Shown: positions 39,601-52,173, counted from the stretch's first letter. The stretch: 64,000 nucleotides of DNA from Lingula anatina (GCF_001039355.2 NW_019774626.1:162550-226549), one strand, 5' to 3'. Notes: generated from the letters alone by a model not told the origin. Program-made: numbers and translations.

Positions 39601-42600
39601 TTTCACTATTGTCGCTAAAAAAATTTACTCCATAGTTAACATGCTGATTGTCTGAAGATTTTTGTCTTGTATGACATAACACAAAAATAGATTTTAATTC
39701 ATATTTTAATGCAATTTTAAATGGATGCTCATAAAAAACACTGGTTTTTATATACACTTGTGTTAAATAACTATAAAGGGCTGGCAAAGGAATACTTTCA
39801 AATAATCCTCACCTTTCCATCTTCATCCTGTTCATGCTGATTCTCAGGTGGAGGGGGGCTAGAACAAAATTCAGCAGGTCAAACGACTAGTTTTCAAACA
39901 GCTGTCTTATCACAAAAAAAAAATAGAAACACTCTCATTTTAATCAGGCAGAAAACTTGTATGCTAAATGTTTCAGAAATGAAGCACACTTGAAAAAGGT
40001 GTATATTCATTTATTTAATATCCTGCCTTAATTAAGAGAAATATCATTGTAATGTTTACACAAACCTTTCTCCTTTATCAGATGATACACTGCCCACGCT
40101 GTCTTTTCTGTGTTTCTGGAAGGACTTGTTACGAATCATCTCAATACCTATCTCTATCTCTTCACTCATCTTGAAAACATTTCTGTACAGCACCTCATAA
40201 ATAATAGCTGAAATAAAAGTTGATAAATAATAAAGAATTATTCATTTGTAGCACTGACCAAATCAGTGATTTTGTATAAAAGGTATTAAATAAAAACTTC
40301 GGTCTTCGCTTTAAATCCATTTTAGGGATTTTCCTATGGGTTTTTAATGATGTTTTGAGAAATGCAGTAAGTTTGCTCTTCAAGTTGCCTGCTAATTTTT
40401 CTTGGAAATTTTGGAGAAACTGGACCTTAGTTTAATACCCTGGTTGTCTGATGATGAAAGTGAGTCTTCATTGCTGGTCTAAAGTTGTCACTGTCTTGAC
40501 TGTCCCAAAAAACTAAGAAGTTCTTAAACCTTTCCGTGGGACCAAGTAGCCTGTTAAAATGAACTTTTTAAATCTCATTTTTGGTATTTTCCCTTCATTC
40601 CCAATGTCATCTTCGATTCTTCAATTTGTCAAACATACACTGTCTGAAAATGATTTTCCCAGATTAAAGTATGTGCTGTCTGAGCAAAATTTATAGGTAC
40701 TTTGAGCCTCTTGAAGTTTCTTTTTCTTTTATATTCTTTTTTTTACAACAAAAAAAGGTTGAGGGCTTTGGTATGTACCAGATATTTAAATCGTATGCTT
40801 ATCACAACATTCACTTTATCCTATCACTAAGAAACTGTCGCCTTTGTGTGGAATATGTAAAATAACTTCACAATTGATGAATCTATAATCAAATCAACAA
40901 CATATAATAACCTGCATGATATCTTAGTCTTCATGGGTTACAATATGTAGAACAACTGAGAGCACAATTTCATCAGAAATGCAGTTTCTATCTGGTTTTA
41001 GAATTAGTTACAGCTATGCTAACTGCTGACATAATTCAATTTCAATGCAAATGTACAGTATATTCAGCCCTACTATTATTTCACTTTACAAATTCCACTG
41101 CATAACTAGCTTTCTGCCCTTGCCTACTGAACCTAGGACTTTATTATATTATTCAGTGAATTGTAAAATTATAGCAGTTTGTTTTACAAAACATAATGCA
41201 GTTGCATCACAGCATGGTCCATAATTGTGGTTAACAATGGCTACCATAGTGAACTGCATTTTAAATGAAATACCTATAAACTTGAAAAATTACCTAATTT
41301 TGGTATAAATAAGAGTGTTTTCTGCAGCTTCAACCCTAAATCCACATTTCTGTCTGAGAAACAATTTTCCCCAAATTTTAAAATGTCCACCCTTGCATAA
41401 GTAATCGAGCACCACAACTTAATCATATTAGGAAAAAAATTACAAGTATGGAAACAATGAACGACAAAAATAACAATGAATGTTAACAACTTGAACATAA
41501 TCATTATAAAAACAAAAATCTTACTAATGCTTTTAATACATTCATATATGTCATAATTTTCTATATCAAAAAAGACATGTAAAAAATCTTACAGAAATCC
41601 TGAAAACACTGTTCAATGAAGTTCAGCCTTGAATCAGCAACAGCAGTAAGCCCTAGCTAAAGTATGCCCTTGCACCCTCATATTATGTTACAGTAGTTAC
41701 TATTAAAACAATTATAATAAGCAAAACTGCTCTGCATGCAGGCATTACCTGCACTGTTTAGTCAACCATTTGTGTAATCAGGGGTTCTGCATACTCCCCC
41801 ACCTGTTTCGACCTCCCTTAACACACCTGCATGAATTTTGTTTGAACAGGGACTAAAACTATGTTTCTTTACAGTGCTACACTTTAGTTACACTACAGGC
41901 TCATATGGTTAAATACAGTACCATATATAACTGCTTTAGTACATGTAGAACCCCACATATACTAGTGGTCACAAAATGGTTAATACTAGTAATTAAGTGT
42001 TTGAAGTGTCCATTCTGCTGACATGTAGTATACATTATGCTAAGGAAGTATGACCCTTATTGTGGCTTAATGATCTTCTCTTGAGGCTGAATGACCATGA
42101 AGTATATTTAGGCATGAATGAAAATCCTTACCATGGTGGTTATTTCATTAAGTGGCCAATGATGCTAAGGGCATTTGAAGCATTATCAGAAAACTGCTGG
42201 CAAGGTTTAATTAGTGTTATTCAAAATATTTGCACATTAATTATTATCATTCTACTTGATATCAATAACTAATTGTGTTTATTCTATCATATCAGCTGTA
42301 TACACTCTAGACTAGATAGATGACTAGATGCATGTAGCAGAAAGAGTCGAGCAAATTTCAGCAATTATATCTCTAATTTACTACAAGGAAATGGTCACTT
42401 AGTTCATTCTTTTCTATTAATTCCCACTTGATAACTGATAACAAAAAGCATCAGTATTCAACAAATATACCACCTTTGTGGTGACAATAGTACTGCATGT
42501 CACTCCAACTACAACAAGTAATATTACATTACAACCACCTGCTATTATGTCAATACTTTAAACAGACTGCCCATGCAAATACAGGTTTAGTTCTGACACA

Positions 42601-45600
42601 AATAAAGAGCACCACGACTTAATGAACTAGATCAGAAATGATGTAGGTGTATAGGTATTCTATCATTTATAAAGCTGCAAGATGGCTGCTAGAATGGCAT
42701 GCAACGTGCACATGTTCAACCCACATACTCATTACTAGTACTTTAGACATCTTTAGAGATCTTCCTTCAATCCAGTTGGTATTCATTCAAAGATATTTCA
42801 TGAAAACACTTGAAGAAAACTGCCACTGGTAACAATTAAGTGTTTTCAATATGACTCCCGTGTTCATTTGCACTAGTTTTATAATCTTTTCATACTGTAT
42901 GAAAACATTTTTTTTTTTTGCCTTATAACCTTAAAGCAATGTCTACATTTCGTACTTCTCCCATGTCATATCTAAAAACCTGATGTGTTAATCAAAATGC
43001 AGAAATGTAAGCCTACTTTAAAACCACAGAACAAATTAAAACCAAGAGATAGCATTTTCAAACGACTAAAGCTCAATCATATACTTTTCCTATTTTTTTC
43101 TAAAATTTTATAAATTTTTAATACTTATAATACTTGATGTATATAATTTCCAAAAAGTCCAAATCTCTCAGTGAAAAAAATTGAGATTCAGTCATGTAAG
43201 TAACTACATGGTACGTATAGAAAGTAAAATGGAATCTAACACATTTTACCATTCAAATAAAAAATTTAAAAAAATGAGGAAATAAATGTCATAAACTTAT
43301 CCATTAATTATTATGTTTAAAGATAAAATGTATATATTAAACATATACTGAGCAAAAATATAAATGCCCCACAGCATACAGAACAACAAAATTCACTTTT
43401 TCTGATTTAAAATATATAACCCATAATGCTAATGAAAAAATTTTTTAAAGTAATGTGAGGGGCATTAAATTTTTTGTTTGGTATATATAAGTAAAATCTT
43501 TTTTTAATAAACCAGTAAATCAAGACACCCCTCTATCTATGTGTAATATCTACATTTCAACACTTACATAAATCAAACGGCCATCCAAATGTGAGCAGAC
43601 TGTGCTGATATTTTCACAACTTGAATTTACTGTTAGTATAGGAGAAAACCAGTCAATTACGTATTAAAATATTGTCTGGGTTTACTGCTATTCAATATGA
43701 GAAAGACACTCTCGCCAGCCCTGCACACCCAATCCGTATCAGTCCACTGCCAGCACATAAACATGACCACGGAGTTCCCACCACAATAAACACATAGAAA
43801 TTCAACATTAAATGGAGTATGCTGATACATGTACATAGTTGGCTTTTTCTGATTGGATGAACAATGGTAGCGCTCTAGGCAATCCCCAGAGGTGTGTGTT
43901 CATAACAGTGAAATTCAGAAATTTATCACTCTCTGAATTGTTCTGGTCTTAAGTTTATACTGCTGGGCAATTCAAAGATCACAGGGCAATAAAAACTACT
44001 CAATACACAATATACTAATTAATTTTACAGCTATAATACAAAACTGTAAAAGGTGATTGAATAAAGGTTGAATCACATATAGTGCCTTGTCAATACATGC
44101 AATATTTAGACAGCAGTCTTTCTTAAAGTCATTATATATCCCTTGAACATTATGTTCACGTTGCCTTACACTGACAGATGGCAGCACAGTTCAGGTAGGA
44201 CAATAAATTCACAATGCCAATAAAAGTAATGTTTACAAACATAGCCAGATGGCAGCACAGTTCAGAATGAGTGAGGATTGCAAGAACCATTTATCAAGGT
44301 TGTGAGCAGTTGCTTTACTTACACTGACAGATGGCAGCACTGTTCAGGTAGGACAGGGAATACACACTGTCAAAGTGGAAGTCTTCACTGTAGCACAATA
44401 GCACCTGAATAAGGAGACGAGGTTGGTTAGGTTATCAGACAGTATAAAAATTCATATCATTATGAGTGTATGGACCAGTACTTATAATATATGCTGAAGA
44501 AATGTAAGGCATTCAATTAAAATATTTTGAGAGAAGTGCATGTACAATGTATGTGAGGTATCAAAACAACATTAATCCAGACGTTAATTATATTAATTTT
44601 TTGTGAAGGAATTCTGTAACTAATTTTAATCCTAAGTCAGTGGAATGTACATGACACAGCATGTACAAAACATATGATAATGCAGCATTCCTTATAGCAG
44701 TGATCTAATTGTTCAGGGGTGGATTGAGGCCGTCTTCTGGGTCTTCGAGAAGACAGTCAGATTTTCAAGTTAGCATTGACGAGTGTCTAATTTTTTCTGT
44801 CGGAAGACAGTCAAAAATAGAGAATGGATCAACAAATATAATTTGGAAGACTGTCAGAAAATATCTCTGGATCTGCCCCTCTTGTTACATTGAAAATTTT
44901 AAAGGTATTTGAAAAGCACTAAAGCCAATAAAATGGAAGAGCATGCATTTATACATAGTCAACCAGGCTGAGTTTAATGTCAGCAGAATATAATTCATTC
45001 CATATGAAATACACACTGAAGTTGACAGATACAAAACAAAACAGGCCTGTAGCAAGCAATTTCAAAAAGGGGGATCGAGGGACTCTCTTTCTGAAAAGTG
45101 GACCTTTTACCATAAAATCTTCATGTACAAGTAGATCAAATTTTACCTATAGATAAGACCTTTTCCCTGACAAACATGGCAGTTTGTTCAAGCCCCCCTA
45201 ACCCTTCCCCCTACGAGCCTACCAAACATCACCAAGAACACACACCTCATTGCCAAAACCATTCCTAGTCACATTTACAGGTTTCCCCAGCTCTTGGTAT
45301 ATAATGAAGTCACGTCTGAAATTATTCAATATTAAAAGATCCTGAAATGAACTATATTAACTTTTTTGTTAGTTATGTCAGAATTAAGGAAATCTAGCTT
45401 TCATTGTTGTGAGATGCTATGTCAAGCAAATCACCAATTAAATGCAAAGTATAAAAGTTCAATGAAATAAGATGTATTACAAAGTTACTGTCGGCAAGGA
45501 GTTATATATATATATATATATATATACAACTCCTTGGTGGCTGAGCGAGTTTTACCCCATCAAATGACAACATCTGTTGAATCTCATCCTCATACTTCTA

Positions 45601-48600
45601 CATATTTTCACTTTCTACACTTACTTGTAAATTAAAGACAGGGCACAAATCTCAGCATGGCCAGCACATTCCTATAAAATAATCTATAGTTTAACACAGC
45701 ACATCTGCAGACCAAAAGAATTGTGAAACTGAAAGTATGCTACTATCTTTCACCATGATATGCACAATAAAAATCTAAAATCTTTACAGAATTTACAGGG
45801 TTTTCTACAGTTCAACTGATTATCTTTGTCATCTGAATAAAATAAATGTGGCGCTATAATGTTGTGAATATATTAAGGAGATATATCAGATCATTCTGAA
45901 TGGTAAATCTAATTGTAAATTGAAATATTCAAGCCTGAATAAATTGTCAGACATGATGCAACAGACAGACTTTAATACCTGATACATACCAAAGAATGTT
46001 CTTTAATATATCTTAGCAGAATGATGGCATATTTTAGGGTGTTTCATATAAATTGAGACTTATAATTCTATCAAAAATAATACATAAATGCATTACCCCG
46101 ATATCATGGATGGGTTATGTCCTGCAAAATGCAACTGAAATGAGCTGCAGAGTATGCCCAGTGGCACACAATCAACTGCTGAAATGAAGGGCTTTATAGT
46201 TTCACCATAAGCCACTTAGTGGTGGACCACACGTGATGAGTGACTGAAAGTGTCACCGTGTCAACAACTGTAACACAAACAGGTATCTCAATGCACTCAT
46301 TTCATCTTTCACAATCACGTACTACATTACGTACCTTTGGTTGATTTAAATCTCGTAGATGACTCTCATATGGCCCTTGTATAAACTGGAATTTACATAT
46401 AAAATAATGCGATATATCAGTTGTAACCAGTAAGAATAAGGAAGAGGATTTTTACTAAACTTGGTTGTTTTTGGTCATGTTTACAAGCAAGTTGTGATGG
46501 CTTTCTCCCCACATGTGATTATTATTTCTAACCCAAGCTTACAACAACTATAGGAAAGACAACAGGATTAAGCCTGACTTGATGTGAATCAAAATTATGA
46601 GCTCTTTTTCTGCATTACACTGATTGTTAAGTTATCATGGACCTGCAGGCCTGAAAATGTCACAAAAAGATAAAATAAACCATAATGTTTAGTTAATTTC
46701 CAAGGCTGCCAGGTTAAATGCATAACTTAATTAATTGAGACAAATGACACCCTACCCCTATCCAGCACCTCAAGCACCACCTCTCCCACAAACACATACT
46801 TGAACTTTGAAATAAAATATTAAATATAAAAACATTTATGTTTTCAAGAAGATGCAAAACACAAACCCCAGATTTTTAAATGCACACTGTCTGTAACCAC
46901 AGTACCATATATCAAGTGCATTGTCTGGGATAGATAAAAAAATACAGTTTTGTCTTGAATAAATAAATTAATAAAAGTGTGTGTATGTGTGTGGGCACAG
47001 CGCACCAGTAGACTAAGTGACATATCCTACCTATAACAAAGTCTAACAATGTATTTAAAAAAATTTAAAAAGATAAAGATGTAACTGAATGTAGCTGAAT
47101 TGTTACACAGTGACAACAGATACAGACATCCTCTTCCTGATCACAGATATTACTAAAGTACCAATACATCCTCATGAAGTCTTAAACATGAATCACATCA
47201 GAATAAAATCAATAATATATTTTTGCTGCAGATATGCACTGTCTGCTACAAAGACAAGGTGTCTAATATAGGGCAGTTTCTATTACAACATATTGGAGAA
47301 CTACTGCAACTCAGAGATGCACAACTTGCAAAGAGCTATTTCTCTAAAGAAAAGGTTTATGCTTTCCGAAAATGTATTTTTTTCCAGTCAATCACACGTC
47401 TCATACAGGGTTCTCAGCAAAATTTGTGCAAAGCATCGAATTAAAAACATCTATGTAGTTTATGACCATAAAATTTTCAGTAAATTTTCCTTAAACATAT
47501 AAAATATAAACACAATTAACGTATAGCATAAAAATATATTTCTATCAGCAATTTTCTTTGATGTAAATAAATAGAATCTTGATAATTGGCAAACCTGTTG
47601 CAATGAATAAGATTTTTTAACATATCATGTAACAGGTTGATAAAAAATATCTTTATGTCAGTGAGTAAACATACTTGGATTTTTTATAGAAACAGTTTTT
47701 TTAATATAAACAAACATATTAATACTCACATGTTCAAATTTGGCCGGGTGCTGTGACATGTATTTGACACACGTATCTCTGACTTGGACATGATAGACTT
47801 GGGAAAGAAACAACTGCAATGGAAAATATAATTAGGTTCGTAAAAAAATCTCACCTAGTGAAAAATCTTGTTCTCTTAGACACTGATGAACTAATGACCT
47901 CTTCTTGTTCCTGAAATCAAATACCAATGACTGCTGAAGATCACTACTTCATGCTTCCTAATCTATATGCCATTTTCTTCAGATGTGTTTATAAATGCAA
48001 GCAACCTGCTGTGGATACGCAGAGACAAATGTATCTATACTACAATGCTCCCCAGCTTGCAAAAATCAATGCAGACCTACAAAGTATAAGCTATATAGAA
48101 TGCGTCATCTCTAAATGAAATTATCCAGAATGTACACGCAATGGATAAACCGTAACTCAGCTGAATAAAAAAAGGAAAAGGTAAAAAAAGCAATTGTCAC
48201 TCATCTTAAAATGCACTTTGGTAATTTTTGATCAACTAATCACTTAAAAGCTATACCAAACCTTAATCATTTGCTGGGCATGCTAGATCGAGGTACAATT
48301 AATACAGTACAACAATTGATTTTGGTGATTACTTAAAAAATTCCTTTTCTCCCTTCCCCCACCTGAAAATTTATGATTAGCTGCATATGATAAATGATAA
48401 ATACCACTTATTTTATTTATTCATGTATTTATTTATTTATCTAAATTAAAATCTTTAAATTTTGTTAGGTTGCCTTAAAAAAACTGAACATTATGGCTGA
48501 TAACTGAAGAAAGCTGATTAGTTGTCAACTAAGAAACAATCACATTACAAAGCAGGCATATACTAGCATATCAACAACAGCAACCCATTTCATCTCTTCA

Positions 48601-50836
48601 TTATACAAAAGGTGGCATATGGACCTGCACTAAGGAATAGACCACAATTCATTGACAATATCCTCTTCTCCCTACCAGTCATTCAGCCAATGAAGGTCAA
48701 TCCACCCTTCCCTCCTAAGAGAAAAAGAGACCTAGGCAAGTTGATTTGTATTGATTTTTGTTTTGCACATATACTGTCAACAGACAATCTGCAAGTATTT
48801 CATTCTTTAAAGGCTTGCATTTAATACTCCCAGGGAAATACAAGAGCTCACTTATATGCATGCTGTAAATTAACATAGAAAAATTAAGGTTGATAAGAAC
48901 AATTTAAAACAAGTTGGTGCTACATGTATGTAATTGATTAAGCTCCTTACTATTCATTGCTTGTCTAATGATACCCCATAATGACAATGTAAATTAAAAC
49001 AAGGCAAAAAAAAAAAAAAAACTGACTACAATCTACAATGAAAAAATGCTTATGATACCATGTAAATGAAATATATCCAAATTCATATACATACCCAACT
49101 TCTGATTGAATACCAGCCGTACCAAAATAAACCAAGGGTGCTTTCCCAGAGATTTAGATCGATCTAAAGATTATGTTTTAGATCGACCTAACTCCCTGGG
49201 GGTTCACGCTAAATTGCAGTCAGCCGAGCGGGCACCATAGTTAATTACCCCCTTACAGCTTTTAATAGGCGGGACAGACGCTTAAGCCGGCCAAGCTGAC
49301 AGTAATCTAATGAGACTCCCCACAGGGATAGATCGACCTAAAAATCTATGGAAATGGGGTGCAAGACAGAACAGTGATGAATGTTAAGATCATGGAACAC
49401 ACAATACCCACCAATAATTAACACACTTTAGATAAATGCCACCTAAGATAAATCATTGAAGGAGTTGCTTGAAAATCTATCCATTTTCTGGAGAGTGATC
49501 CTTCCTGGTCTGATGTAAGTGAGGGCAGAATTGCCTACTAGCACTGTATTAACACCAGTGAACCTATCTGAAGAAATGGGGACAGAGCCAGGTTTCAAAT
49601 ATCACAATTTTGGGATCGCTTAATAAATCAGGTCTACTAGCAGAAAATAACCTATCCATGCTTGGGGAAACCTCACAACTGCCCTAGGACCAGTATTTGA
49701 AAAATGAAAAAATAATTATAGAGAAGTGTGCCTCCCCTCATCTTTGTTATCTCTACAACAGCCGATTAAGTTAACTGCACATGGATTTTTAGTAATAATA
49801 TAAAACTGAAGAAGGTAAGCTTGTCTGCTTCTTTTCCTGTCTCCTCACTTTTTTATCACAAAAAGACAAATAAACGATGAAATTCATATACTAGTCTTGA
49901 TACTGGCATATATAAGGGATATTATATCAAGAAGGTATCTACAGTACACTAAAAGAGGGCAAATTATTTTCAAGGGCGGATTGAGGCCATCTTCTGGGTC
50001 TTCAGGAAGACGGTCAGATATTCAAGTTTACACTGATGGGTATCTATATTTTTTCTGTCGGAAGACGGTCAAAAATGGAGGACGAATCAACAAAGATAAT
50101 TTGGAAGACTGTCAGGAAATAGCTCTGGATCCGCCCCTGATTTTAGCCCCCTTATGGAAAAGGACAGAAACCAAATCTGCAATTTTGTCATAGGAATTAG
50201 CTATTCTCCCAACATCTCTAAATGTATAATTCTAGTGGAACCCATTTCAGTTACATCCCTATCCATGTATATATCTATACCAGCAAATCCCCTTGATTGT
50301 TGACAGTTTCACTGTCATTGAAACAAAATTCTGAAAATGTAATTTTCTCTTCAGTTAGCAGTCATTTTACATATATGATACCAAACTTGGAACTGAAGTA
50401 TCTGCAGTCGGTGTGAAGTGTTGTTTATTTAAACCTAGCTCGGTGATACTTTTAAACTAACCTAAGAATGACTGCTGCCCCCCCCCCCCCCCCCTTAAAA
50501 AAATGTTAGAAATTCCAGACATAAGGAGGGAGTAATTGTTGTCTATTTACAATTGCTAGTTCTTTTACAATGTTCGTCTAGTTTAGTCTGGCGGTGCAAG
50601 CACGTGCTCTTGGCCTTAACACAAATCCACTATAAGCACGCAGTATTCAAACCGCGTGTTCTCTGGTTATGTGAGTCTTTACAACTAAGCCACAACTCAT
50701 TAACTAAATGTTCTGGTAGTACCTGTTCAGAAACAGCTCTGAAGAGTGAGAACCCGTCCTTCGCTATACTTTTTCTCCACAGGCCAAGCTCTGCTAAATA
50801 TCTATCCAATGGCTCTCCCCTCGTGGTCGTCTTCAT
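21654..50836 (-). CDS. OTUD4: OTU domain-containing protein 4-like, with Ser at the catalytic Cys position
   Basis: Twenty-one exons: 50723..50836, 47730..47813, 46335..46385, 45625..45671, 45246..45315, 44323..44404, 40066..40207, 39813..39858, 37291..37414, 35348..35516, 33047..33105, 30947..31015, 27439..27583, 27160..27246, 26445..26567, 25160..25274, 24556..24649, 24227..24310, 23592..23888, 23214..23254, 21654..22994. All phases agree, giving 1127 residues (human 1114). Vertebrate OTUD4 is a deubiquitinase-family, RNA-associated scaffold. The OTU domain spans exons 1-7 ([30 protein letters not shown] with the catalytic His). Human has DGSCLFRAV, so the nucleophile position is Ser here. 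Exon 9 has [20 protein letters not shown], exons 10-11 a Tudor-like segment ([21 protein letters not shown]), exon 16 [19 protein letters not shown] and exon 20 [10 protein letters not shown]. The last exon is Ser/Gln/Pro-rich and looks disordered. A 1258-bp tandem duplication lies in intron 12. Confidence 0.93.
27790..29047. repeat. 1258-bp tandem duplication in OTUD4 intron, left copy
   Basis: Matches 29057..30314 at the same length with about five single-base differences seen by eye. It lies in the intron between OTUD4 exons 12 and 13 and has no coding content. It ends directly at a single N (29048). Confidence 0.97.
29048..29056. other. Single N plus eight junction bases between the 1258-bp copies
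   Basis: The junction reads N then acgcgctc, present in neither copy. A lone N at a duplication junction also occurs at 9358. This suggests the assembler or a gap-filling step joined two overlapping contigs. Confidence 0.85.
29057..30314. repeat. 1258-bp tandem duplication in OTUD4 intron, right copy
   Basis: Second copy of 27790..29047 with no indel. After 30314 the sequence continues as single-copy intron. It falls in the same intron, so OTUD4 coding capacity is unaffected. Confidence 0.97.
30551..30882. mobile_element. MITE-like element with GGGATAATAACTCTT ends, copy 1
   Basis: 332 bp with inverted ends GGGATAATAACTCTTC / GAAGAGTTATTATCCC. It resembles 52737..53088 along most of its length (shared blocks include ATGGGAAAATTGTTGT and CCAGGAAAATTCATTTTTT). 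It lies in the OTUD4 intron just downstream of exon 12, about 65 bp from the exon. No coding capacity. Confidence 0.7.
31330..31458 (+). pseudogene. Possible decayed reverse-transcriptase fragment
   Basis: A plus-strand frame reads [20 protein letters not shown] followed by [20 protein letters not shown]. It recalls the segment of some non-LTR reverse transcriptases around a Gly-Cys-(T/P)-(I/L)-S-(x)-LF motif. It is short, has no flanking frame and sits in an OTUD4 intron on the opposite strand. Weak evidence; it could be chance. Confidence 0.25.
36533..36857. mobile_element. Diverged foldback element
   Basis: The left arm (about 36533..36635) and right arm (about 36745..36857) are inverted copies at roughly 70%. 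The shared core is CCCCTAAGCT, with AGCTGCTGGA and TTATAAATAGGT-type blocks in the same order. About 110 bp lies between the arms. It lies in the OTUD4 intron between exons 9 and 10. Old, non-coding. Confidence 0.55.
36873..36980. repeat. Dispersed repeat fragment related to the 57.2-kb element
   Basis: This stretch aligns to the reverse complement of about 57310..57440. Shared blocks include TGTAGATC(G/A)ATC, CTCACTGAG, GCAATCAGCTTAACTGAA and CCTGGCATT. One terminal half of the family appears to be present, immediately right of the foldback element. Confidence 0.6.
44166..44265 (-). repeat. Two partial intronic copies of the 3' end of OTUD4 exon 6
   Basis: 44166..44201 and 44246..44265 repeat the end of exon 6 and its donor (exon copy 44319..44355). 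On the minus strand they read the equivalent of YLN(S/C)AAICQ; the first copy keeps the gtaag donor. They are spaced 70-80 bp apart, as expected for a decayed local tandem duplication. No acceptor accompanies them, so they are unlikely to be exons themselves. Confidence 0.7.
44714..44881. mobile_element. MITE with CAGGGGCGGAT-type ends, copy 1
   Basis: 168 bp, from CAGGGGTGGATTGAGG to CTCTGGATCTGCCCCTC, flanked by the 5-bp duplication TTGTT (44709..44713 and 44882..44886). It is about 80% like 49971..50139 in the same orientation. CAGGG-type ends recall hAT-like elements, but the 5-bp target duplication is not the usual 8 bp. It lies in an OTUD4 intron. Confidence 0.8.
45487..45538. repeat. 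(AT)n microsatellite inside a hairpin-forming inverted repeat
   Basis: A TA run of about 24 bp is flanked by CAAGGAGTT and its complement AACTCCTTG. The whole segment could fold into a long hairpin. It lies in the OTUD4 intron between exons 4 and 5. Confidence 0.7.
49137..49362. mobile_element. Probable MITE with ATCGATCT-type inverted ends
   Basis: The left end contains AGATTTAGATCGATCT and the right end, reversed, ATAGATTTTTAGGTCGATCT, framed by GGTGCTTTCCC / GGAAATGGGGTGC. The core is GC-richer than the flanks. Part of it (ATCGACCTAACTCCCTGGGG) resembles the 36.9-kb and 57.2-kb repeats. No coding capacity; boundaries approximate. Confidence 0.5.
49971..50139. mobile_element. MITE with CAGGGGCGGAT-type ends, copy 2
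   Basis: 169 bp, from CAAGGGCGGATTGAGG to CTCTGGATCCGCCCCTG, flanked by the 5-bp duplication ATTTT (49966..49970 and 50140..50144). Same family as 44714..44881. Lies in OTUD4 intron 1. Confidence 0.8.
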
Positions 50837-52173
50837 AATTCCCGCTTCAAAGTTAAAAACGAAAAAAGAAAACTGTTTACAAAATTGTAAAGCGTGTGAT
50901 ATAGTAAGTTCCAGCAAAGCCTTTTTCTGAGTATGAACATTAATGGTTCACAAATTTCAAAATGAGAAAAAAACATAAAAACACATTTGGTAGCACGTGC
51001 GTTGTGTTTTCCTTGACGTCACAAAGGCTCCACAGTGGGGTTCTTGTTTTATTCATGCCGTTTGTTAATTATAAATTCAGTGACTGACTACAATCTTTCT
51101 TAAGCCAATCTTAGACTTTGCTCAGTCAATTTGTATAGGGGTTAAGACACCTACAAAATTACGATTACCATTTTCTGATATATATTTCTCTCTTTGTATC
51201 AGCTTCCTTTGCTGAATGTAGAACATGCGCTTTCATCTTTAACGCGGATTCTTGTAAATTGCCTTTTAATGAGGTCATATTGTAATCCAATCAAATTCTT
51301 TCTTGTTATCTGTTTCCTGCCGACAGGTGTCACTGATGTTCAATATGGTTGCCTCCACAGAACTTCGGCAGGATTAAACCGGATTTCTGCGACTAGCGAA
51401 TCATGTATTTTAGATTTTGTACAAAGATGCTTTGATAGCGAAAGTTTATTTATCAAGAAAGGTAGGGTATGAGAGACTCGTACAATTTGGGAGCATAAAG
51501 ATGGTTTATTTGGTACAGTAGGTACGGAAACAGGAGTGAAGTCTGAGGAGACTGTTTACCATTGCCATCGACATTGTTAGTTACCACATCAACTTTGACA
51601 TTTTTGGTAGCTGCATTAATTCTAATACCCTGTACTAATTCTAGATACTACCTAGTGATGAATCAGAGTGTGTCACGGGTTCATCAGAATAGCGATCGCG
51701 TTGTTTATAGAACGAGAATGCAGACATTTTCATTTTCATTTTAAAAACCAATAATAGTAATACTACTAGTACTAGTAGCCTGGTGTTGAACAGACAATGC
51801 CTCGTTATTGCCAAACATCACTACATGACTAGTTAGATAACTGGTCAGAGCCTTGCAAATAGAACCATCACCATTATGACATGTAGATGATGTGCATCAT
51901 TCACTTTCTGACTTGGAGCAAAAGGGTATCATTTTATGTATATCTTGTCTTATTTGGTTGATTGTAAATAAATTATAGTGTGCAGAAGCCTAATTCTTGA
52001 GCACAGCATACAGTTTATCATGGTATCATCACTAAATGTCAAAACTTGACTGTTGATTTTTTAATGATATAAACTGAGACTAAATAGAGGGCCATTAATG
52101 CCATATATTTTATCCAAAATGTGTACCTGAGTGAGGTCTATGTCAAAGTTTCTTATTGCTTATTATTTATTAG
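50837..52173. promoter_or_regulatory. Divergent promoter region between OTUD4 and SUPT20H, including SUPT20H 5' UTR
   Basis: About 1.34 kb between the OTUD4 start (50836) and the first SUPT20H coding exon (52174). It holds a full CRE palindrome TGACGTCA at 51014..51021 and a GCACGTGC E-box near 50994. The first SUPT20H coding exon begins right after an acceptor (tttattag), so a non-coding 5' exon must lie upstream. A plausible donor is aagaaag|gtaggg near 51462. The reading frame at 51194..51472 shows no family features and is treated as noncoding. Confidence 0.5.

Noticed and set aside
51194-51472. 92-codon plus-strand frame as a gene or SUPT20H N-terminus
   Set aside because: No family features, and the true SUPT20H start at 52174 matches the family N-terminus and length.
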